Source of the DNA: an endosymbiont of Escarpia spicata | GTDB taxonomy: Bacteria; Pseudomonadota; Gammaproteobacteria; Chromatiales; Chromatiaceae | Direction: 5' to 3' | Length of the DNA: 64,000 bases | Assembly: GCA_003349915.1 (NCBI GenBank) | Contig: QFXE01000021.1 | Location: 186,001-250,000, forward strand | In this document: one piece after another, positions 58,261-64,000 of the stretch | How the letters are laid out: each line of letters begins with the position of its first letter | Numbering within the stretch: the stretch's first letter is position 1 | Made by a program: the position numbers and the translations under genes | Notes under the pieces: generated by a model | What the model was told of the DNA's origin: nothing | The model's input: only the letters and a program-made list of their open reading frames with translations | The model's database searches: none

Positions 58261-61200
58261 TTAGAAACGGAACCTGGCCCAGGAAGAACGCTTACCTTTA
58301 TTCGCAGGGGGAGGCATATTATTACAATCGGCATCCACACCCAGGCAAGGATCGGGGTCATCACCACCGCCTCCGCCACCACCGTCGGTAGGCAGGATCA
58401 TTGTGGGCTTGCCGTTCATTCTGACCAGCGACGGCTGCCAATAGATCGAACCCGACTTCACGCCGCCTACGTTTTCACCGCCCACTTTGTCCTGAGCATC
58501 GAAATTACCATCGTTATTGATGTCAAGAGCAACGGAATTGGGCTCACCCCCGTTAGTGATGTTGTGCACCATCAGCCAACTCTGGCCGGAGACGGCGCCA
58601 CAGGTGCTGCCGGAGGGAATGAGCGTGACATAGAAGATATAGTCACCGAAGACAACGGGGCTGACGATAGTTCGCTCTTTAGCCGTCGGGAAGTCAATGA
58701 ACCAGCCCTTCTTGAAGTCGTAGTTCACCAGATGGTCACTCAACAGGCGAACGTCCACATCCTCACCATCAACACTCACAACCTGTTCCGTGACCGTTTG
58801 CTCGACCAATACGGTATCCCGGGCCACTGCAATCTGTGCGCCGCTATCCCACAGGCCATAAAAACTCTGGGTCCCTGCAGAAGTAAGGTCATTCTCGGTA
58901 ATATATTGACCGGTACCAAAATAGACCATCAGGTTCGGTTCAGTCGCAAGATCCCTTTTGCTGGGATGGAATATTGCCGTGGGCTTGCCGGTGATGGACT
59001 GGGCATTGTCAGCGTCATCCTTTGCGCTAAAAAAAGGTAGTGGGTTGGCGATCGTACCAAAAGCAAGCCCCCACTGACTGGAGTCGGCACTGGAGAGGTC
59101 GAACGCCCAAAGATTACCCAAAACATCGCCTGCATAGACCCGATCCGCAATGCCGTCACCACTAAGGTCAAGTACCGCAGGCGTCGACATGCCGTTACAG
59201 TTACTGGTGGCATCCAGGCAGTCGCCATTGGCGATGCTGCCGATGCCGGTATCAATGACCTTAAACCGGGGCGCCTGGTTATCCAGGTAGACGATAAAGA
59301 GTTTGGCCTTGCCGTCTGAAGCGGGACCGGGGTTATAGCCGTTACCAAAGATAGCGGCCCAACGCCCGGTATTGGCGCCATTCACGACGGGACCATTCAA
59401 CCTCGCAATGGTCGGTTGGCTGTAGGTATAACCAAGGTCGTCATGGGTGAACTCCCACAACACCTTGCCCGCTGCATTGACCTCACTATCGAAGGCGGTG
59501 GGATCAGAGACATCCAGGGCAAACAGCGCCCGGCCGCCACCCCGCAGGCCACCCACGAGAACAGTCCGCCAGCGGCGTCCCAGATTATCGTTGGGTGAAT
59601 CGACAAAAACCTCTGCCGCCACCGGCGTCTGGTCCACATAGTAGCTGTGATCATAATTCTGATCCGCCAGCCAGTGCAGACCTCCGTGGTTTTCACTGGA
59701 ATAGACGGCCTGCGGAAAATAGGCGAATACCTCTACACCGGTCTCAGCGTTGAAACCATGCAGCGCACCATCGTTGGCGCCGACATAGAGCATCTTGCGC
59801 CGACCGAGGGCATCGACATTGGCCCACTGCTGATAGGAGTTGCCACCACCACCCTCGATATTGTCAGGATAGAGCGCTGCATAGGGGTCGCCGACATAGA
59901 ACGGCGCCGAGTGGATGATATCCCCCAACCTGTGACCGCCTCGGGAGCGAAAATCGGTGGGATCAAACCCTTCGTTGCTGTGATCACCCCGCAGAAAGTC
60001 CACCAGACTTTCACCATAGGCTTGATTGTCTGCCTTCTCGTCTGCATCGACAGTATCCGCAGCAAACGGTGCGTTGGTCATCAGATCCGCCACCTGGGCC
60101 GCTGTCATCTCAGTATTGCCGGGGGTCTGATAGTCAGTCGGCAGGTGGAAACCAATGCCCTGAGTACCGTTGTAGGTAATCATCACCCTGGGGTCTGTAC
60201 GTTGATCCAGGGTCGTGGCCGTGGTCCAGGCCAACTGACCGTTACCGTCCAGACCAATCCGGATCGCCCTGAGTTCGCCGCTCCAGTTGGTGGAGTCGAA
60301 ACGCCCCTGGAAGATGAAATCACCCTGCACCAGATTGATGGAGTTTACCGCCACCGCTGCCGCTGCGGTTGTCTCGCGGGAAGAGATATTGCTGATCGCA
60401 TCCTGGAACCGCCGTATCAGATCATCAGGATCCTTGGCATTCAGGTAGAGACCCCGGCCGTTCCAGGCAGCATGCAGCATATCGTCTACCGTGGTCGAGG
60501 TATTTTCCACCGGGGTCGGCCAACCGGTGGGCAGGGTCGCATCACAACGGGTCGGCCAGTTCTGAGCGGCAACGGAGTCGGTACGGTTGGGGGGCAGGCA
60601 GGGACCGCCCGCAGGGTCCTCGTTGGGAATCGTGCCGGTAATACCAAAAGCGACGGTAAAGGTGACCAGATGCTGCTGCGGATTGTCATCCTGACCGCGC
60701 ATAATCGAAACACTGCCCACATCGTTCGCCAGGCCCGCCAGTAGATCGTTTTCGTAGTATTCCATCGCCACATCAGCGAGGGTATTGGATTCGTCATCTG
60801 CGTAGGACTGCCCATCGTAAGGACCATCCCCATCAGTATCGGTATTGCCCACCGAGGGGTCATCACCGTTCCAGAAGCCGTCTGAAAGCACGATGGCAAA
60901 GTTCTGTTGGCAGATACCGCCGTTCTCTGCCGACAGAATAGGCGAGTGGCCCGCAGCACTATCCGGATCGTCCGGCGGCGTAAAGTCAAACAGCGCACTG
61001 CTGTTCATCTCATTCCTGAAGTATTTACCCACATTCTCCAGGCCCAGGCGTAGCGGCGTACCGCCACCGGAATTAACCTTCAGCAGATTGTGCAGCAGGG
61101 TACTCTTGGCCGTCACTGCATCCTGGTTGATAGGCAGGGTCTGGTCGTCCACATCCTTGACCACGGTACCTACCTCACCAGTACCAATGACCCTGTTGTT

Positions 61201-62004
61201 CTGGTTGATGGTACCCAGACCCATGCGTTCGGTAGACTCCTGAATAACCTCGCTCATGGCGCGCTTCATGACATATTCGCGCTTGCGATAATAACTGAAC
61301 CAGTTGGCGTAGTTGGTTTGGGAGTTGGGGTTCCCCTCAGTGCCGTGTAGCGGCAGATCCTTGACAAACATCTGGTCGGCTTCCGCATTCGGACACTCGC
61401 CATCCTGATACTCACCGTCACTGTTGGCATCGTTCCAGAGGAAATAGAAGGCGCCGTCGGTATTGAATTCTGTCAACAGGTTGCAGGTGCGGCCGTTGTA
61501 ATTGTAGACAGTACCCCGCCGGTGGCAGTCGCTGCCGCTGTTGCCAGACCCTGTATAGGGGTTGACCAACGCATTTGTGGGATCCTGATCGGTAAAGTCA
61601 ACATCATAATAATCCTCCCCTTTCCAGGGCGTATAGGTCTGGGTCGGATCATAGGCCAGGGCGTTGTAACCGGCACAGTGTTTCAGTCTCAGTAACACGG
61701 TGGTGTTTGGACTGAAGTCCATGTTACCCCGGTTCTGAGTAGTCTGATCGTCAGCGTCCATGGTGCTGAGCGCACCTTTGGTCAGCAGCACTTCCCAATC
61801 CATACTGCCGGAATCATCGAGCATGAAAAAGATATTGGGCTGCACAGGTTGCTGCAGAAACAAAGGGGCCAGTGACAAGGGGCCAGGGGAGGCATTACTG
61901 CTGGATGAGACCATCACCAGCATGGCTGCGCCCAGGTAGTGAACGCCACGCCGAAACTGCCGGTTTGCGGTAATTTGCTTCATCATTCTGTTCAGTTTGT
62001 TCAT
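58261..62004 (-). CDS. pilY1: Type IV pilus tip protein PilY1
   Basis: 1247 aa from ATG 62004 (GAGG upstream); a longer frame adds five residues. Signal peptide ends near residue 38. N-terminal VWA domain with MIDAS FFMLDDSGSMDW (63-67). The long C-terminal half is a beta-propeller, with the Asp-rich Ca2+ sites DLSGDGIADRV and DINNDGNFDAQDK, WHPSKRD and QPSLVRMNGKPTMILPTDGGG near the end. PilY1 sits at the pilus tip, where its Ca2+ state regulates extension and adhesion. It follows pilX and is the longest gene of the cluster. Confidence 0.92.
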   Translation of the reverse strand: MNKLNRMMKQITANRQFRRGVHYLGAAMLVMVSSSSNASPGPLSLAPLFLQQPVQPNIFFMLDDSGSMDWEVLLTKGALSTMDADDQTTQNRGNMDFSPNTTVLLRLKHCAGYNALAYDPTQTYTPWKGEDYYDVDFTDQDPTNALVNPYTGSGNSGSDCHRRGTVYNYNGRTCNLLTEFNTDGAFYFLWNDANSDGEYQDGECPNAEADQMFVKDLPLHGTEGNPNSQTNYANWFSYYRKREYVMKRAMSEVIQESTERMGLGTINQNNRVIGTGEVGTVVKDVDDQTLPINQDAVTAKSTLLHNLLKVNSGGGTPLRLGLENVGKYFRNEMNSSALFDFTPPDDPDSAAGHSPILSAENGGICQQNFAIVLSDGFWNGDDPSVGNTDTDGDGPYDGQSYADDESNTLADVAMEYYENDLLAGLANDVGSVSIMRGQDDNPQQHLVTFTVAFGITGTIPNEDPAGGPCLPPNRTDSVAAQNWPTRCDATLPTGWPTPVENTSTTVDDMLHAAWNGRGLYLNAKDPDDLIRRFQDAISNISSRETTAAAAVAVNSINLVQGDFIFQGRFDSTNWSGELRAIRIGLDGNGQLAWTTATTLDQRTDPRVMITYNGTQGIGFHLPTDYQTPGNTEMTAAQVADLMTNAPFAADTVDADEKADNQAYGESLVDFLRGDHSNEGFDPTDFRSRGGHRLGDIIHSAPFYVGDPYAALYPDNIEGGGGNSYQQWANVDALGRRKMLYVGANDGALHGFNAETGVEVFAYFPQAVYSSENHGGLHWLADQNYDHSYYVDQTPVAAEVFVDSPNDNLGRRWRTVLVGGLRGGGRALFALDVSDPTAFDSEVNAAGKVLWEFTHDDLGYTYSQPTIARLNGPVVNGANTGRWAAIFGNGYNPGPASDGKAKLFIVYLDNQAPRFKVIDTGIGSIANGDCLDATSNCNGMSTPAVLDLSGDGIADRVYAGDVLGNLWAFDLSSADSSQWGLAFGTIANPLPFFSAKDDADNAQSITGKPTAIFHPSKRDLATEPNLMVYFGTGQYITENDLTSAGTQSFYGLWDSGAQIAVARDTVLVEQTVTEQVVSVDGEDVDVRLLSDHLVNYDFKKGWFIDFPTAKERTIVSPVVFGDYIFYVTLIPSGSTCGAVSGQSWLMVHNITNGGEPNSVALDINNDGNFDAQDKVGGENVGGVKSGSIYWQPSLVRMNGKPTMILPTDGGGGGGGDDPDPCLGVDADCNNMPPPANKGKRSSWARFRF

Positions 62005-62025
62005 AACAACCTCATCCATCCCAAA

Positions 62026-62727
62026 TTATTGGGATATCAGATAGTGGCTCTGCAGGACTTCACGAATCGTGAACTCCTGACCCCAGCCGATAGCGGTGAT
62101 ACGGAAAGCGAGTTTCGAAGGTGCAACCACCTGCCCGACTTCCAGTGGTACCTGCACATCCGCCTCGCCGATGTACTCGATAATGAAACGGGGTTGCTGC
62201 GCCACCACCCGATTCGTTGCGTCGTTGGGATCCCCCACGGGAACCAGCACCCCGGTACCCAGATCGTTGCTGCCCAGGGTGACGAAACCGTCTGCCAGAG
62301 GGCAGGCAGGTGGGGCAGCATCACACCAGTCGGTTTCATCGGTTGGGTCGAAACCGCAACCTGCCTGACCCTGGCAAATTTTGTCGTTATTTAGTGCCCC
62401 TGGAGAAGAGTCATAAAGCCCCTGTAGTCCGGTGCCGCCAAGTTTAAACATGTCCTTTGCACCACCTTCCCAACCGCTTGCATGGCCGTAAACTTCAGCA
62501 TCCAGCCACTCTTCAGCGACCCGCAGCGATGTCTCGGCAGCCTGAAAAGCAGTGTTGGCATGGTAGAAATTTCCCGACATACGCTCTTCCAGCACCGAGT
62601 TGCTGATACCCGAGATACCGAGCACAGTCAGCACCATCAACAGCATGAGCGCAAAGATCAACGTCGCGCCCCGCTCTGGCTTGGACTGCAGAATCCGGCA
62701 GCGGTTGTTAGACTGCTTTACCATCAT
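62026..62727 (-). CDS. pilX: Type IV minor pilin PilX
   Basis: 233 aa: N-terminal ERGATLIFALMLLMVLTVLGISGISNSVLEERMSGNFYHANTAFQAAE, the PilX pattern (prepilin-like helix ending in ERMSGN). The rest is a globular, Gly/Asp-rich domain. Its ATG overlaps the pilW stop (ATGA), and pilY1 starts 21 bp after its stop. Part of the tip complex of minor pilins that primes pilus assembly. Confidence 0.9.
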   Translation of the reverse strand: MMVKQSNNRCRILQSKPERGATLIFALMLLMVLTVLGISGISNSVLEERMSGNFYHANTAFQAAETSLRVAEEWLDAEVYGHASGWEGGAKDMFKLGGTGLQGLYDSSPGALNNDKICQGQAGCGFDPTDETDWCDAAPPACPLADGFVTLGSNDLGTGVLVPVGDPNDATNRVVAQQPRFIIEYIGEADVQVPLEVGQVVAPSKLAFRITAIGWGQEFTIREVLQSHYLISQ

Positions 62728-63734
62728 ATGTCTCCATCCCGGTTTCTCAGTTTCACCGTAAACTCAAGATCCCTCGTATAATCTGCATCCCGGCCTTGGG
62801 CCTGAGCCACCGGGTCACCCGGATTGATCGTTAGGGTGACGTGTAGACTGGTGACATCGTTGATCGCTACCCCCACGGCATCCCAGTCGACATAGCGGTC
62901 AGCAGTGCCATCCGCATTGAGATCAATGCCGTAAGTAACTTGAAAATTCTCCACACCTGCAATCAGCAGTTGCGGGTTGGCATCACCAAGCCGGGTCGCA
63001 TAGAGCCCACTGGTTGTCAGACCGCCAGCCGTATTAGTTTGCAGTTCATAAAGCACCGCATCCATTTTGTATACGGACGCAGAAGAGTAGTCGATGTGGC
63101 CGAAGACATGTTCTATGCCAGTGGCAAAGTTACTGACACCATCAATAGTCGTGCTCGCATCGTGGTTGAGGCTTCCCGCAGGAACCGCGGTAACCAGAAA
63201 GACTGCCACGGCATTGCAGTCACTCACTGAAACGATATCTCCCCTGGACAGGTCGGCATAGTTTGGCGCGTTGACATCCACCGGCACATCACCAACCTGG
63301 GTACCCATTGTGCCGTTCATAGGCACCTCTGTACCGGCCAGGGCGAAATGAACAGCCACCTGATCCGGCAGTTCCACGCCGCCAACAGTCCCTCCATCCA
63401 TTCCACTGATCACCTGGGAGAAATCGTAGAGCCGCGTGGGACTGGCGGTACCGTTGTCCGTTACCGTGTTGGTCACGGTAGTGTTGCTGCTGCGATTGGA
63501 GGGAAAACAGCCATAGAAACCGCTGCCGGACAGATCGTTGTTAAACCGGTTGGCCACATAACGCATATTCTCCTGCACCCTGGAGACATCTTCCTCCAGA
63601 TTGAAGGTCTGTTTGCTGGCCATGAAGATCGAGGTCGCACCCGCCATCAGGATCAGGCTGAGGACGATGGCGATCATCAGTTCCACCAGGGTCAGGCCCT
63701 GATTATGTCGGCGGTTGATCATAGTATTGCTCAT
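62724..63734 (-). CDS. pilW: Type IV minor pilin PilW
   Basis: 336 aa: prepilin start NRRHNQGLTLVELMIAIVLSLILMAGATSIFMASKQTF, followed by a large beta-rich domain, as in PilW. Both its ends overlap neighbours by ATGA (pilV before, pilX after), so pilV-pilW-pilX are translationally coupled. A central minor pilin of the tip complex. Confidence 0.9.
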   Translation of the reverse strand: MSNTMINRRHNQGLTLVELMIAIVLSLILMAGATSIFMASKQTFNLEEDVSRVQENMRYVANRFNNDLSGSGFYGCFPSNRSSNTTVTNTVTDNGTASPTRLYDFSQVISGMDGGTVGGVELPDQVAVHFALAGTEVPMNGTMGTQVGDVPVDVNAPNYADLSRGDIVSVSDCNAVAVFLVTAVPAGSLNHDASTTIDGVSNFATGIEHVFGHIDYSSASVYKMDAVLYELQTNTAGGLTTSGLYATRLGDANPQLLIAGVENFQVTYGIDLNADGTADRYVDWDAVGVAINDVTSLHVTLTINPGDPVAQAQGRDADYTRDLEFTVKLRNRDGDI

Positions 63735-64000
63735 GGGATCACACTCATCACAAAACGCCGAAGCGGGGTGTTGACGGCAGACGCGCCATCCCGATCATGA
63801 TCCCACCAGACCTTGACCACATACTGATTCAGACCATTGGTCGCAGCCCCATCGCATCCTGCATCGCCCTGGTTGAGAACCCCGGTGCCGTTCAGGGTGC
63901 CGACGCCATCGTCCGGGGTGCTGTCGAGGCAGATCACCCCCTGGCCTCCAGGCAACAGTGCCGCAACATTGGCAAACCAGACGAAGGCATCGTAATCGGC
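63731..64000 (-). CDS. pilV: Type IV minor pilin PilV, C-terminal part (cut by window end)
   Basis: Only the last 89 or so residues are inside the window: ADYDAFVWFANVAALLPGGQGVICLDST...VVKVWWDHDRDGA...LRRFVMSVIP. The frame is open to the right edge. Its position before pilW and the C-terminal pattern (VxVxWxDxR...) match PilV. N-terminal prepilin leader lies outside. Confidence 0.85.
   Translation of the reverse strand, partial: ADYDAFVWFANVAALLPGGQGVICLDSTPDDGVGTLNGTGVLNQGDAGCDGAATNGLNQYVVKVWWDHDRDGASAVNTPLRRFVMSVIP

Noticed and set aside
57781-59040. 419-codon plus-strand open frame
   Set aside because: Begins in the palindromic element and runs antisense to pilY1; no protein character.

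Overview
The window looks like a chromosome segment from a sulfur-oxidizing gammaproteobacterium. Evidence: a flavocytochrome c sulfide dehydrogenase pair (fccAB) set among several other c-type cytochromes; gammaproteobacterial markers (zapD, yacG, a minor-pilin/pilY1/pilE cluster beside fkpB-ispH, a class Ia ribonucleotide reductase whose alpha subunit has two ATP-cones); and a pyruvate:ferredoxin oxidoreductase. The general feel is of the Sedimenticola / Endoriftia / Thiodiazotropha type of organism, but that is inference and no species is claimed.

Layout. 1-2.3 kb: 3' end of a NifJ-type oxidoreductase and a DHODH-like flavoprotein. 2.4-6.8 kb: small envelope and redox genes, zapD-yacG, a broken membrane-protein gene, a tethered thioredoxin and a metallo-hydrolase. 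7.1-13.5 kb: periplasmic electron-transfer and sulfide-oxidation region (NapC/NirT-type tetraheme cytochrome, exported ankyrin protein, fccA-fccB, two further diheme cytochromes, DUF302 protein). 13.6-15 kb: CBS-domain and ANTAR regulators. 15.3-19.8 kb: nrdA-nrdB behind a putative NrdR operator pair and a consensus DnaA box. 20-26 kb: PilZ protein and an accessory island of unrecognised genes, one a frameshifted beta-helix membrane protein. 26-33 kb: argE, argA, an RND-like exporter, a lipoprotein and an aminopeptidase-like protein. 33-36 kb: hybrid histidine kinase.

36-44.3 kb (minus strand) is a heavily rearranged type I restriction-modification locus. hsdM has a one-base shift in an A6 run at its start. 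hsdS has lost its first target-recognition region. Between them lie two tandem 238-bp copies of the hsdM 3' end plus paired REP repeats. Downstream come a DUF6933-like gene with a REP-encoded tail and a REP-associated tyrosine transposase (RAYT). hsdR carries an in-frame insertion encoding a DUF559 (Vsr-like) nuclease domain, bounded by 33-bp inverted REP-like repeats. This is the most unusual part of the window.

44.4-57 kb: dusA, a membrane-anchored patatin-like protein, a cysteine-free Fur/Irr-like regulator, a DMT transporter, a kinase/P-loop fusion, an operon with a frameshifted rimO, a 46-residue cysteine-rich membrane peptide, and fkpB-ispH. 57-64 kb: type IV pilus genes on the minus strand, pilV (cut by the window end), pilW, pilX, pilY1, an unknown exported protein and pilE.

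At least three repeat families are scattered between genes: a 21-bp inverted-pair REP, the hsd-locus 30-bp REP and a 152-bp palindromic element present twice. Several genes (hsdM, rimO, the 20.8-23.4 kb protein, the 5-kb protein) are broken by one short indel each, so either decay or draft-assembly error must be allowed for. No tRNA, rRNA or CRISPR array was recognised.
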